A stretch of DNA of 64,000 nt. Origin: Embleya sp045207655. Its GTDB lineage: Bacteria > Actinomycetota > Actinomycetes > Streptomycetales > Streptomycetaceae. The stretch is from contig NZ_CP108785.1 of the NCBI RefSeq assembly GCF_045207655.1, positions 3,534,001 to 3,598,000 on the forward strand, read 5' to 3'. Below are positions 7,870 through 16,743 of the stretch, one piece after another. The notes under the pieces were generated by a model. The model was not told the origin of the DNA. It was given only the letters and a program-made list of their open reading frames with translations, and did not search any database. How positions within the stretch are numbered: position 1 is the stretch's first letter; every line of letters starts with the position of its first letter. Both the position numbers and the translations under genes were made by a program.

Positions 7870-9105
7870 TCAGGGCCTGCGGTCGTGGAAGGTGCGGCGC
7901 AGGTCGCTCACCCAGGCGTCGGGATTCTCCCAGGGGATGAAGTGGCCGCCGTGGTCGTGGGCGTTGACGTTGACGTGGTTGAACCAGGCGGCTTGCGGGC
8001 CGGTCTCGAAGGCCCGGACGCGCTGGTCGGCGGTGTGGATGCCGGGCGGGTTCTCGTGGGTGACGAAGGTGAGGCCGACCGGGGCCTGCACGACGGGGGT
8101 GCGGTCGTGGGCGGGGGTCCAGGGGTGGCGGTTGGCGTTGGCGTAGTAACGCGTCGACGTGGCGATGGAGTTGTTCACCCAGTAGATGGTGGCGTGGGTG
8201 AGCAGGTCGTCCTTGGTGAAGACGGACTCGACGTCGCCGCCGTTGTCGCTCCAGGCCCGCCAGCGCTCCAGCAGCCAGGCGAGCAGTCCGGCGGGTGAGT
8301 CGCTCAGCCCGTGGGCCAGGGTGGCGCCGTCGAGCATGTGCACGGCGAGGTGGGGTGCCCAGCGGTGGTCCAGCTCGACGATGCGGGCCCGGACGTCGGC
8401 GGGCTGGTCGTCGGTCAGGGGCCGATTCCGGGCGAAGTCCCAGGCGCGGTGGCCGGTGAAGAAGTCCAGCGGCAGCCCGGAGCCGATGTGGATGCCGTAC
8501 AGCTCGTCGGCGTACTTGTGGCCGAGTTGGCTGGAGACGATCCCGCCGATGTCGCAGCCCCCGGCGGCGTACTTCTCGTATCCCAGGGTCTCGGTCATCA
8601 GGGTGTGCCAGAGGTCGGCGACCTTCCAGAAGTTGACGTCCGGAAAGCCGGTGAGCGGCCCGGGGAAACCGAAGCCGGGCAGGGACGGCACGATGACGTC
8701 GAACGCGTCGGCGGGGTCGCCGCCGAACGCGGCCGGGTCGGCGAGCGGGTCGATCACCTTCGACCAGTGCCAGAACGTCCACGGCCAGCCGTGGGTGAGG
8801 ATCAACGGGATCGGGCGGGGGCCACGGCCGGGCTTGCGCATGAAGTGCACCGGGACACCGGCGACGCTCACCTCGTAGTGCTCGTGGCCGTTGATGGCGG
8901 CCTCGGCCTTGCGCCAGTCGTAGGTGTCCCGCCAGTAGGCGACCAACTCACCGAGATAGCCGGCGGGGACGCCGTAGGACCAGTCCTCGTTCGCCTCGTC
9001 CAGCGGCGGCCGGGTCGATGCGAGACGGGCGCGCAGGTCGTCGAGGACCCGGTCGGGCACGTGGAGCGGGGTCGGCTCCAGGGGGAACGCGTGCGGGGTG
9101 GTCAT
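7870..9105 (-). CDS. Epoxide hydrolase (alpha/beta hydrolase with EHN domain)
   Basis: A 411-aa homologue of microsomal-type epoxide hydrolases, which open epoxides to diols through a covalent ester. An N-terminal EHN domain (about residues 8-110, ending near VHFMRKPG) precedes the alpha/beta fold. The oxyanion motif is HGWPWTF and the nucleophile Asp is in GGCDIGG. The catalytic His is in HDHGGHFIPWE near the C-terminus, and conserved Trp/Tyr-rich cap segments (HATIYWVNNSIATSTRYY) lie between. The ATG at 9105 has an AAGGA ribosome binding site; an in-frame GTG lies at 9120. It is followed upstream by a MarR gene on the same strand. Confidence 0.93.
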   Translation of the reverse strand: MTTPHAFPLEPTPLHVPDRVLDDLRARLASTRPPLDEANEDWSYGVPAGYLGELVAYWRDTYDWRKAEAAINGHEHYEVSVAGVPVHFMRKPGRGPRPIPLILTHGWPWTFWHWSKVIDPLADPAAFGGDPADAFDVIVPSLPGFGFPGPLTGFPDVNFWKVADLWHTLMTETLGYEKYAAGGCDIGGIVSSQLGHKYADELYGIHIGSGLPLDFFTGHRAWDFARNRPLTDDQPADVRARIVELDHRWAPHLAVHMLDGATLAHGLSDSPAGLLAWLLERWRAWSDNGGDVESVFTKDDLLTHATIYWVNNSIATSTRYYANANRHPWTPAHDRTPVVQAPVGLTFVTHENPPGIHTADQRVRAFETGPQAAWFNHVNVNAHDHGGHFIPWENPDAWVSDLRRTFHDRRP

Positions 9106-9199
9106 GGCGGAGTCCTTCACCGGGTCGGGGAGGCGGTGTCGTCGGCCCGTCGGGCGGCGACACCGCGCCGTCCGAGTCGGGACGCCGGGGCCTTGGCGG

Positions 9200-9571
9200 T
9201 CAGGTCAGTTGCTCGCGGAGGACCTCGAGCTGGGTCAGCCGGGCCTCGGCGTGCAGGGCGCGGCCCTTGTCGGTGGCGGTGACGAAGACGCCACGGCGAT
9301 CGGTGTCGCACATCGCGCGCTGGACCAGACCACACTTCTCCAGCCGGGCGACGGCCCGCGAGGAGGCGCTCTGACTCAGGTGCAGGTCGCTGACCAGGTC
9401 GTGGATCCGGGACTTGCATCCCTCGGCGGCGATCAGCCGGTCCAGTACCTCGAAGTCGCTCATGGCGATGTCGTGTCGGGCCTGGAGGGCGCGATCGAGT
9501 TCGTGGGCGACCCGGCTGTATCGCGACAAAAGGGTGCGCCAACTCTCGATCAGCGGCTCCTCGGTCTTCAT
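9200..9571 (-). CDS. MarR family transcriptional regulator
   Basis: A 123-aa winged-helix repressor of typical MarR size. The recognition helix region is LVSDLHLSQSASSRAVARLEKCGLV, and the wing is RAMCDTDRRGVFVTATDKG, the classical DRRxxxVxLT-type signature. It is divergent from an EmrB/QacA-type exporter with an 88-nt, unusually AT-rich intergenic region that holds tandem dyads. It most likely represses the exporter and itself, and possibly the downstream epoxide hydrolase, and is released by a toxic ligand. Confidence 0.92.
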   Translation of the reverse strand: MKTEEPLIESWRTLLSRYSRVAHELDRALQARHDIAMSDFEVLDRLIAAEGCKSRIHDLVSDLHLSQSASSRAVARLEKCGLVQRAMCDTDRRGVFVTATDKGRALHAEARLTQLEVLREQLT

Positions 9572-9601
9572 CGCGTCACGGTAACGCCACCCGTCATAAC
9601 A

Positions 9602-9651
9602 TGCAAGCAAATTTATTGCACCCACATTTAATGCGTAGACATTCAATGCGT
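9602..9651. promoter_or_regulatory. Divergent promoter region with tandem MarR-type operators
   Basis: This AT-rich stretch in the MarR/MFS intergenic region contains an inverted repeat TGCAA-N9-TTGCA (9602-9620). Two direct copies of CATTyAATGCGT follow at 9625-9636 and 9640-9651, 15 nt apart, each with a perfect CATT-N-AATG palindrome at its core. Overlap with both outward promoters fits MarR autorepression with control of the exporter. Confidence 0.65.
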
Positions 9652-9659
9652 GCGCATAT

Positions 9660-11174
9660 ATGTTCGTCGCCATGGCCCCAACAGTCGAGACCTACGCGGG
9701 ACCGTCCTCCCGCGAGAAGTCCGTCCCCTCGTCCGCCGCGTCCGCCTCAACATCGTCCGCCTCGCACTGGACCCCCAGACTCTGGGGCGTCCTGGCCGTG
9801 CTGTGCCTCGTCCTGTTCCTGGACGGCCTCGACGTCTCCATGGTCGGCGTCGCGCTGCCCTCGATCGGCCACGAACTGGGCATGTCCGCGACCTCGTTGC
9901 AGTGGATCGTCAACGGCTACGTGCTCGGGTACGGCGGGCTGATGATGCTCGGCGGTCGCACCGCCGACCTGCTCGGCCGGCGCCGGGTCTTCCTGATCGC
10001 ACTCGCGGTGTTCGCCGCCGCCTCACTCCTGGGCGGGCTCGTCGACAGCGGCGGCCTGCTCATCGCCAGCCGCTTCATCAAGGGTCTGGCCGCGGCCTTC
10101 ACCGCGCCGACCGCACTGTCCATCCTGACCACGACCTTCCCCGAGGGCCCGGCCCGCAACCGAGCGCTGTCCGTCTTCTCCGTCTTCGGCGCGAGCGGCT
10201 ACTCGTCCGGCCTGATCCTGGGCGGACTGCTCACCGAGTTCGGCTGGCGCTGGACCTTCCTGACCCCCGTACCGCTGGCCGTTCTCGCCCTGGTGGCCGG
10301 GTACTTCCTGATCCCGCGGGACCGCCCCGCCGACTCCGGCGGCCACGACCTGGTCGGCGCCGTGACCCTCAGCGGCGGCATGCTGCTCGCCGTCTACACC
10401 GTCGTCTCCGCGCCCGAACGGGGCTGGACCGCGCCGCTCACGCTCGGTTCGGTCGTACTGGCCGCCGTACTGCTCACCACGTTCGTGTTCGTCGAGAAGC
10501 GCATCGCCCACCCGCTCGTGCGCTTCGGCATCCTGCGGATCGGCACGGTGGTGCGGGCCAACCTGAGCATCGTCGCGCTGATGGGCTCCTACATGAGCTT
10601 CCAGTTCATGATGACGCTCTACCTCCAGGACGGCCTCGGCTGGTCCGCGCTGCGGATGGCGCTCGCGCTGCTGCCCGCCGGTCTGGTCGTCGCCTTCGGA
10701 TCGCCGTTCACCGGCCGCCTGATCAACCGCTACGGCACCGCGCCGCTGCTGATCGCGTCGATGGCCTCGATGAGCCTGGGCTACGGGTGGTTCCTGGCCA
10801 CCGCCGGCAGCACCCCGAACTACGCCTTCACCGTGCTGCCCACCATGCTGCTCCTGGGCGGCGGCTTCGCCTTCGGCTTCAGCGCGATCATGTCCCAGGC
10901 CACCGAGGGCATCGAGGACTCCGAACAGGGCCTCGCCTCCGGCCTGGTGCAGACCTCCGGCCAGGTCGGCGCGGCCCTCGTGCTCGCCGTGGTCACCGCG
11001 GTCACCACCGGCGCCACCGCCGGGGACACCGACTTCGGCGCCTACCGGCCCGGGGCCAACCTGGTCACCGGAGTGGCGATCGTGGGTCTGCTGCTCAACA
11101 TCGTCCCGCTGCTCGCCTCCTCGCGCCGTCGGGCGCGGACGGCCGACGCCGACGGCACGACGCGCCTGTCCTGA
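9660..11174 (+). CDS. MFS drug efflux transporter, EmrB/QacA (DHA2) type
   Basis: A 504-aa integral membrane protein with about 14 hydrophobic segments, fitting the DHA2 drug:H+ antiporter family. Visible signatures are motif D1 at the first helix (LFLDGLDVSMVGVALPSIGHEL), the second-helix stretch LQWIVNGYVLGYGG, and the loop 2-3 motif A GGRTADLLGRRRVF. A Ser/Thr/Ala-rich N-terminal tail of about 40 residues precedes the first helix. The ATG at 9660 or at 9672 could start the protein; neither has a clear ribosome binding site. Divergence from MarR suggests inducible efflux of a toxic compound. Confidence 0.93.
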   Translation: MFVAMAPTVETYAGPSSREKSVPSSAASASTSSASHWTPRLWGVLAVLCLVLFLDGLDVSMVGVALPSIGHELGMSATSLQWIVNGYVLGYGGLMMLGGRTADLLGRRRVFLIALAVFAAASLLGGLVDSGGLLIASRFIKGLAAAFTAPTALSILTTTFPEGPARNRALSVFSVFGASGYSSGLILGGLLTEFGWRWTFLTPVPLAVLALVAGYFLIPRDRPADSGGHDLVGAVTLSGGMLLAVYTVVSAPERGWTAPLTLGSVVLAAVLLTTFVFVEKRIAHPLVRFGILRIGTVVRANLSIVALMGSYMSFQFMMTLYLQDGLGWSALRMALALLPAGLVVAFGSPFTGRLINRYGTAPLLIASMASMSLGYGWFLATAGSTPNYAFTVLPTMLLLGGGFAFGFSAIMSQATEGIEDSEQGLASGLVQTSGQVGAALVLAVVTAVTTGATAGDTDFGAYRPGANLVTGVAIVGLLLNIVPLLASSRRRARTADADGTTRLS

Positions 11175-11265
11175 CCGTACCCGGGCCGCGCCGGCATCGA
11201 GGCGCGAACCCGACCCGCACGACCCGCACGACCCGAAGGCCGGCTCCGATCGGCATCGGCACCCG

Positions 11266-11297
11266 AGCTCCCACGCGCCGAACCGCGCGTGGGGGCT
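11266..11297 (+). terminator. Stem-loop terminator after the MFS gene
   Basis: Thirteen-nt arms (11266-11278 and 11285-11297) pair with one wobble around a 6-nt loop, about 90 nt past the MFS stop codon. Confidence 0.7.
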
Positions 11298-11474
11298 TCG
11301 GCGTGTGTGGACGGCACCGGGCGTGCCTTCGACCGTGGTGCGCTTTTTCAGGGCGTCAAGGGCACCGGCCTGATCGTGGACCGCACCGACTGCCGCTCCG
11401 ACAGTGCCTGGGCCGGCGGTCTGTGCCGGCCCATCGACCGCTGAGCACTCGAAGACCCGGGCCTGCTCGGTGTG

Positions 11475-11515
11475 ACCCACCCACCCACCCACCCACCCGC
11501 GCGGGTGGGTGGGTG
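11475..11515. repeat. CCCA tandem repeat folding into a 15-bp hairpin
   Basis: Six copies of ACCC (from 11475) run into GCGC and then three copies of GGGT. The perfect stem is 11486-11500 with 11501-11515 and has no spacer. The complementary minus strand carries six GGGT units in a row, which meets the usual sequence rule for an intramolecular G-quadruplex. Confidence 0.75.
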
Positions 11516-11830
11516 CGTGGATCGTCGTGGACGCCCGCCGGCGCGACAACGGGGCGTGCGACGATGGCGACACTGCCGCCGATGGACTGAGCCGACGCCG
11601 ACGCACGGCGCGGACCTGATCGGGGGAATCGCCGGCACGGCCGTGCCCGGGCGGGTGTGTCGGGACGGCAGCGCCGAGGGCCGCGGCGTGCCCGGGTGGC
11701 GCCGCGACGATCCCGGGCCGGGCGTACATCGAATGGTGCAGCCACGGTTCGGTCGTGCGCACGACGCCGGCGCGGGCCGGTTTCCGGAGAGTGGACGAGG
11801 TAGGGGGCGTTCACGAAGGGACGGGCACAC

Positions 11831-13711
11831 ATGCGCGGCGCGAAGAGTCGAGTGGGAGCGGTGGCACTGGCGGCGGTCTTCGGGGCCGGGATCGGCGTGG
11901 CCCCGGCCGGTGCGACCGGTCCGGTTCCAACGGCCGACCTGCGGGCCGACAGCGACCGGGACGGTCGGGTCGCGCTACGCGGATCGGGCGACGAGGCCGC
12001 CGAGGAGACGGGCCGCGAGGCGGTGTTCCTGCCCAATCTGGACGACGACGGTCGTCGATGTCGGCTCGAACCCGGCGACCTCGACCGGCTCGACATCGCG
12101 GTCGACGAACGCCTGGCAGCCTGCAACGACGCGGCGAACGAGGTGGTCGACGGGCCCGCGGACGAGCGTGACCTCGCGCCGCTGCGGGTGCTGCCCGCAC
12201 GGGTGGGACACGGCGCGATCGGCCGGGTGGAGGTACCCGCGGCACAGCGCGAGTTGGTGCGGCTGTTCATCCGCCGCGGTGGTTCCCTCGTACCGTTGGG
12301 CGACGCGACGCTGACCGCCCGCGAGTTGCGGTCGGGCGTCGAACTCGCCATCGAGGCCCGGGATGTGCCGCGTGACCAGGCGCGATGGGACGGGCGCGTC
12401 GCGATCACGCTCACGGTGTCCGAGGCCGGCCGGACCGCCACGGACACGGTACCGATGCGGGTGGCGCCGGTCCTGGTGCACAACGACCTGCAACGCGCCG
12501 AGCGGATCATCGCCGCGAAACCCGGCCCCGGCGCGGGCACCCCGGTCGAGATCCCCACCCATCCGAACCCGGGGTGGCCCGCCGACTGGGAGCCGTTCGC
12601 GAAGTCCCTGACGGACGCGGCCGTTCGAGCCGGACTGGGATCGGACGCGGTGCGCTTCACCGAGGGCACCGAGCAGTGGTGGCGGGACATCTGGCGGCAG
12701 GACATCTTCGAACCCGGCACGGTGAGCATGCCCGCCCCGGATGGCGCGGCCCAGGTCATGCGCGTTCTGCTGCGCTCGCCCAACCACTGGAGCTCGCCCA
12801 CCGGAGACTCCGAATCTCTGCGTCGGGCGGGCCGGTTGATCTTCCGCGACCTGCGTGGCCCCGATATCGCGGTGGTGCAGCAGTACACGAGCGACCGCAC
12901 CGCGGCCGTCGACGACATGCTGAACTTCACCGGCAACTTCGAGTCCGTCCCGGCGTTCCCGGGATCACCGCAGGGCCGGATCGTCTACGGGTCGGCCCCC
13001 TCCCGGATGCCGGACCAGTCGTTCGTCCGGATGCTGGCCGCCCAGGGGCAACAACCGCCGATCGCGATCGACACGTCGTGGCTGGTGGTCGGGCACGCCG
13101 ACGAGACCGTACACGTGGTGCGCGCGGACAACGCGCGCGGCTGGACCCTGATGGTCGCCGACCCGCGGCTCGCGGTCGACCTGTTGCGTCGGGCGCGGGC
13201 GGCGGGCGCGGGCGGGGAGCGACTGTTCGCCGACACGACCTCGCCGAACCGGCCCACGGTCGACGAACTGCTCGCCGCCGACTGGTTCGCCCGGACGAAC
13301 GAGTCGGCGGCCGGCCACATCGACGGCCAACTCGCGGTACTGCTGCGTGAGACGGGTCTGCGGTGGGATGAACTCGTACGCGTTCCGGTGCTGCTCGTGC
13401 CGGGTCGGCTGACCCCCGACAGCCCGGAGCGCGCCATCGCGTTCTCGCCCGCCATCGTCAACGGACTGTCGTTGACCGCACGGGACTTCGCGGCACCGGA
13501 TCCGCACGGCCCACGGGTCGCGGGCGTCGACGTGTTCCGTGCCGAGACCGAACGGGCGCTCGGCGCACAGGGGGTGAGTACCCGGTGGGTGGAGAACTTC
13601 TCCTGGGCCCACATCGGCGGCGGCGAAGTGCACTGCGCGACCAACGCGCTGCGCGACCCGAGCGGCCCGACGCCGTGGTGGCGGGAGCGGTCGGAGGCCG
13701 CCGGTACGTGA
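11831..13711 (+). CDS. Secreted protein-arginine deiminase family protein
   Basis: A 626-aa precursor with an N-terminal signal (MRGAKSR, hydrophobic core, cleavage near AGATG, about residue 29). The C-terminal half resembles the catalytic domain of protein-arginine deiminases, which convert peptidyl-arginine to citrulline. A VVGHADE motif supplies His422 and Asp424, and GGGEVHCATN supplies the nucleophile Cys602. These match the GHVDE and GEVHC motifs of animal PADs. An aspartate-rich region (NLDDDGRRC) near residue 75 may be a Ca2+-binding or linker segment. The protein would act outside the cell. No export or target partner is adjacent. Confidence 0.85.
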   Translation: MRGAKSRVGAVALAAVFGAGIGVAPAGATGPVPTADLRADSDRDGRVALRGSGDEAAEETGREAVFLPNLDDDGRRCRLEPGDLDRLDIAVDERLAACNDAANEVVDGPADERDLAPLRVLPARVGHGAIGRVEVPAAQRELVRLFIRRGGSLVPLGDATLTARELRSGVELAIEARDVPRDQARWDGRVAITLTVSEAGRTATDTVPMRVAPVLVHNDLQRAERIIAAKPGPGAGTPVEIPTHPNPGWPADWEPFAKSLTDAAVRAGLGSDAVRFTEGTEQWWRDIWRQDIFEPGTVSMPAPDGAAQVMRVLLRSPNHWSSPTGDSESLRRAGRLIFRDLRGPDIAVVQQYTSDRTAAVDDMLNFTGNFESVPAFPGSPQGRIVYGSAPSRMPDQSFVRMLAAQGQQPPIAIDTSWLVVGHADETVHVVRADNARGWTLMVADPRLAVDLLRRARAAGAGGERLFADTTSPNRPTVDELLAADWFARTNESAAGHIDGQLAVLLRETGLRWDELVRVPVLLVPGRLTPDSPERAIAFSPAIVNGLSLTARDFAAPDPHGPRVAGVDVFRAETERALGAQGVSTRWVENFSWAHIGGGEVHCATNALRDPSGPTPWWRERSEAAGT

Positions 13712-13793
13712 TCGGCGGCGGTCCGCGCCCGGGCGTTCGGGGACCGGGCGATCGGGGACCGGCGCCCATTCGACGGGCGGTCGTGCCGTCGGG

Positions 13794-14810
13794 TCAGGTC
13801 CGGGCCGGATGGCGTGCGCGTAGCGGGCTCTCGCCGAGGAGTTCCAGGCCCAGTGAGGTCAGCGAGTGCAGGACCGCGCTACCTCGCCGGGTCGTGGTGA
13901 TCAGCCGGGCGTTCCGCAGCACGGTCGCGTGTTGGCTCGCCGACGCCGCCGAGACGTTCAGCCGACGCGCCAACTCCGTGGTCGTGCAGCCGTCGTTGAT
14001 CACGGTCAACGCGGCGGCCCGAGTCTGGCCAAGGAGCGCGCCGAGCGCGCGGTCGTCGCCCACGCCGGGTTGCCACAGCGCGACGCCGTCCTGGAGGTCG
14101 CGCACGGTGGGCACGGTCAGCACGTACGGCGCGGCTTCGTCCTGGACGTCCCAGAGCACCACCGACTCCCGCCAGACGAAGAGCGTCGGTGCGATCACCA
14201 GGCCCCGGCCACCGAGCAGGATGTCGTGGTCCTTGCGATGCCGTACTTCCAGGACCGGCGGATTCCAACGGATGAGCGGTACGCACAACCCGGCCAACAG
14301 GCCCTCGACACCGCTGTCGAGCAGCGTGTGGGTGTAGCGGCTGCGGGCCGCCTCCAGGTGCGAGCGCACCCGGTCGTGGAAGGGCGCGACCGTCACGTCA
14401 TGGCAGGCGCGCAGCGCCTCGGCGAACTCGCGGCGCGGTTCGAGGGCGCCGTCCAGGAAGTCGCGCACCCAGGTCGAGTACGCGGGGGCGAAGGTCAGAT
14501 GCGCGAGTTCCGCGCGTAATCGCGCGCCGGGTACCGCGAGCAGGTTCTCGATACTTTCGTCGAGGGAGGGGGAGTCCCCGACCAGCGTGCGCAGATCCAG
14601 GCCCGGGCCGCGGATGGGCATCAGCGCGGTGAGCGGACCGGGCGCCGCCTCCAGCCGCGCGGCCACCTCGGTGCGCCAGGCCCGGAAGGGCAGCGGTCTG
14701 CGCGGACCGTGCAGCAGTTCCAGGCTGTGGTACGTCTCGGCCGCCGCACCGACCGTCGTGGCCAATCGGGTCCGGGCCAGGTCCTCCGCGGTGAAGTGGA
14801 TCCGCAGCAC
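13794..14810 (-). CDS. Winged-helix transcriptional regulator, ArsR-like, DUF5937 type
   Basis: A 338-aa protein whose C-terminal 90 residues form an ArsR/SmtB-like helix-turn-helix: GALLGQTRAAALTVINDGCTTTELARRLNVSAASASQHATVLRNARLI, then a wing. The long N-terminal domain begins with MLRIHFTAEDLARTRLA, a start shared by many streptomycete regulators of unknown ligand (DUF5937). No metal-binding Cys cluster is seen. GTG at 14810 is the start. Convergent with the arginine deiminase homologue, so it is not clearly its regulator. Confidence 0.82.
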   Translation of the reverse strand: MLRIHFTAEDLARTRLATTVGAAAETYHSLELLHGPRRPLPFRAWRTEVAARLEAAPGPLTALMPIRGPGLDLRTLVGDSPSLDESIENLLAVPGARLRAELAHLTFAPAYSTWVRDFLDGALEPRREFAEALRACHDVTVAPFHDRVRSHLEAARSRYTHTLLDSGVEGLLAGLCVPLIRWNPPVLEVRHRKDHDILLGGRGLVIAPTLFVWRESVVLWDVQDEAAPYVLTVPTVRDLQDGVALWQPGVGDDRALGALLGQTRAAALTVINDGCTTTELARRLNVSAASASQHATVLRNARLITTTRRGSAVLHSLTSLGLELLGESPLRARHPART

Positions 14811-15342
14811 TCGTGTACTCCGAGGGTCGGGTGGATGGTCGGGGGTGTTTCGTCCGAGACGTGCCTTGCGTCGGCCTCCCGTTCGATGCGTACGTCCTCG
14901 GGAGGACCACGACAGTGTGCGTCCTCGGCGACGCTGCGACCAGCGGGTTTCAGTCCAGGCTGAAAGGCGTTTCCGGACAACGGCCGATCGGCCAGGCTTC
15001 GGGGACGGGGTGAGCGGACAACGTCGTCCGCCCGCCGGGGAATGCGAGCCGGGGTGGAGGGGCCCGGGCGCGAGGCCACAGAGGTGGAGGCGGCGGGCTC
15101 GGCCGGAGATCCGACACGGGGCGGAAGCGCGGGCCGAGAGAAGACGTCGTCGGGACCCATGTGGTGATCGTGCCCGGATCTCGGCCCCGTCCGACGGGGA
15201 CGGGCGGGGAATCCATCGTGCTCGGGATCGGCCGGGGGTGGGCGGACGTACGCTCGCCTCCGGCCGCGCGTTCCGGGCGAGGGGTCGGGTCGGGTCGGGG
15301 GCTCGCGGTCGCAGGAGCTCAGGAGCTCAGGAGCCAAGGGGC
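14811..15342. other. Intergenic region, no gene recognised
   Basis: Contains a short inverted repeat TTTCAG-N6-CTGAAA (14948-14965) at a distance suitable for the regulator promoter, and a repetitive GGAGCTCA stretch (about 15315-15347) next to the acyl-CoA dehydrogenase stop codon. No supported coding frame. Confidence 0.5.
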
Positions 15343-16494
15343 TCAGGCGAAGGCGTTCACGCCGGTCAGGGCGCGGCCGATGAGGAGTTTCTGGATCTGG
15401 CTGGTGCCTTCGTAGAGTGTCATCACGCGGGCGTCGCGCAGATACTTGCCGACCGGATACTCGTCGATGTAGCCGTATCCGCCGAACACCTGGAGCGCGT
15501 TGTTGGCCGCGCGTACCGCGGCCTCGGAGGCGAACAGCTTGGCCACCGAGGACTCGGTGGCGAACGGCAGCCCACGATCGATGTGGTCGGCGACCTGCCA
15601 GGTCAGCAGCCGGGCGGCGCGTACGTCCACGGCGATGTCGCTGAGCAGTTCCTGAACCAACTGGTGGCCGGCGATCGGTTTGCCGAACTGTTCGCGCTCG
15701 CCCGCGTGGCGCACCGCCGCGTCCAGGCACGCCTGCCCGATCCCCACACAGCCGGCCGCGACCGACATGCGGCCCTTGGCGAGCGCGGCCATCGCGACCG
15801 AGAAGCCCTTGCCGAGTTCGCCCAGGCGCGCGGAGTCCGGCACCCGGACGGCGTCCAGGACCAGTTCGGCGGTGGCCTGTCCGCGCAGGCCCAACTTGCC
15901 GTGCACCTCCCGGCGTTCCAGACCGGGAGTGTCGGTGGGCACGAGGAACGCGGTGACGCCCTTGTGGCCCGCCTCGCCGGTCCGGGCGAACAGCAGCGCC
16001 AGGTCGGCCCAGGTGCCGTTGGTGATGAACATCTTGGCGCCGCTCAGCAGCCAGTCGCCGCCGTCGCGCACCGCGCGGGTGGCCAGATTCGCCGCGTCCG
16101 AGCCGGTGTTCGGCTCGGTGAGCGCGAAGCAGCCCAGCGCCTCGCCCGCGCAGAGCCGAGGCAGCCACGCGTGCCTTTGCTCCTCGCTCCCGTACGTGGC
16201 GATCGACTTGGCGACCAGGCCGAGCGAGACCGACACGATGCCGCGCACGGCCGAGTCGCCGCGCCCCAGTTCCTCCAGGACGAGACAGTAGGCCAGGTGG
16301 TCGCCGGCCGATCCGCCGTACTCCTCGGGAATGGTCAGGCCGAGGAAGCCCAGCCGGCCCAACTTCGCGACGATGCCCGGGTCGACGGACTCGGCGCGGT
16401 CCCACTCGGCGGCGTGCGGGACGAGTTCGCGGTCGGCGAACCGTGCGGCCAGATCCCGCACGGCGTCCTGTTCGTCGGTCAACTCCAGGTTCAT
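15343..16494 (-). CDS. Acyl-CoA dehydrogenase
   Basis: A 383-aa flavoenzyme of the standard acyl-CoA dehydrogenase length, oxidising acyl-CoA to the 2,3-enoyl-CoA. It shows LGCFALTEPNTGSDAA (flavin/substrate signature 1, about residues 120-135), the substrate-binding QxFGxPIAxxQ stretch (EREQFGKPIAGHQLVQ), signature 2 QVFGGYGYIDEYPV, and the C-terminal RDARVMTLYEGTSQIQ. The Glu in YEGTSQIQ is the usual catalytic base position for short-chain enzymes. The ATG at 16494 fits the family start (MNLELTDEQDAV). It is divergent from the lipoprotein gene. Confidence 0.95.
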   Translation of the reverse strand: MNLELTDEQDAVRDLAARFADRELVPHAAEWDRAESVDPGIVAKLGRLGFLGLTIPEEYGGSAGDHLAYCLVLEELGRGDSAVRGIVSVSLGLVAKSIATYGSEEQRHAWLPRLCAGEALGCFALTEPNTGSDAANLATRAVRDGGDWLLSGAKMFITNGTWADLALLFARTGEAGHKGVTAFLVPTDTPGLERREVHGKLGLRGQATAELVLDAVRVPDSARLGELGKGFSVAMAALAKGRMSVAAGCVGIGQACLDAAVRHAGEREQFGKPIAGHQLVQELLSDIAVDVRAARLLTWQVADHIDRGLPFATESSVAKLFASEAAVRAANNALQVFGGYGYIDEYPVGKYLRDARVMTLYEGTSQIQKLLIGRALTGVNAFA

Positions 16495-16574
16495 GGGCCG
16501 GCTCTCCTGATCCTCGGAATCGGGTGCTCGCGACTCGGCCGGGCGACGGACCGCCGGCTGGGCCACAGTCGCGT

Positions 16575-16599
16575 GCGGCCCCGCCACCGTCGGGGCCGC
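16575..16599. promoter_or_regulatory. Hairpin in the acyl-CoA dehydrogenase / lipoprotein divergent region
   Basis: Perfect 9-bp arms (16575-16583 and 16591-16599) around a 7-nt loop, upstream of the acyl-CoA dehydrogenase start. It may be an operator or a leader structure; nothing decides between them. Confidence 0.35.
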
Positions 16600-16743
16600 C
16601 GTCGACCGCCGTCGACCGGTCAAATTAGCAGTGCCGATATCTTCCGCGCGGAACACGGAACCCCGGCCCGGCGGCGTGCGTCGCAGTGCCGGGCCCGAAC
16701 ACCGGTCGGGCCGACGCCGATTCGGGTCGAACGGGAGCCGCAC

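Larger units (their letters stand above)
11175..11830. other. Intergenic region with terminator, CCCA repeat hairpin and a doubtful 45-codon frame
   Basis: It holds a terminator (11266-11297) and a GGGT/CCCA repeat hairpin (11475-11515). A GTG-started frame at 11307-11444 encodes 45 residues ending in RTDCRSDSAWAGGLCRPIDR. That peptide looks protein-like (two Cys, balanced composition), but it has no recognised family and no clear ribosome binding site, so it is not called as a gene. The last 250 nt should carry the promoter of the arginine deiminase homologue. Confidence 0.5.

Noticed and set aside
11307..11444. 45-codon frame after the MFS gene
   Set aside because: The translation looks protein-like near its end, but there is no ribosome binding site, no family match that I recognise, and it lies just past a terminator. 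It is mentioned in the intergenic entry only.
14948..14965. TTTCAG-N6-CTGAAA dyad as an operator for the DUF5937 regulator
   Set aside because: The arms are only 6 nt and such a dyad is not rare by chance. It is mentioned in the intergenic entry but not called.
14587..16740. Very long open frame running on the plus strand through the acyl-CoA dehydrogenase gene
   Set aside because: It is antisense to a gene with clear enzyme motifs and has Arg/Gly/Ala-rich low-information sequence. Such frames arise from third-position GC bias. Only its last part (16744-17544) is a real gene.
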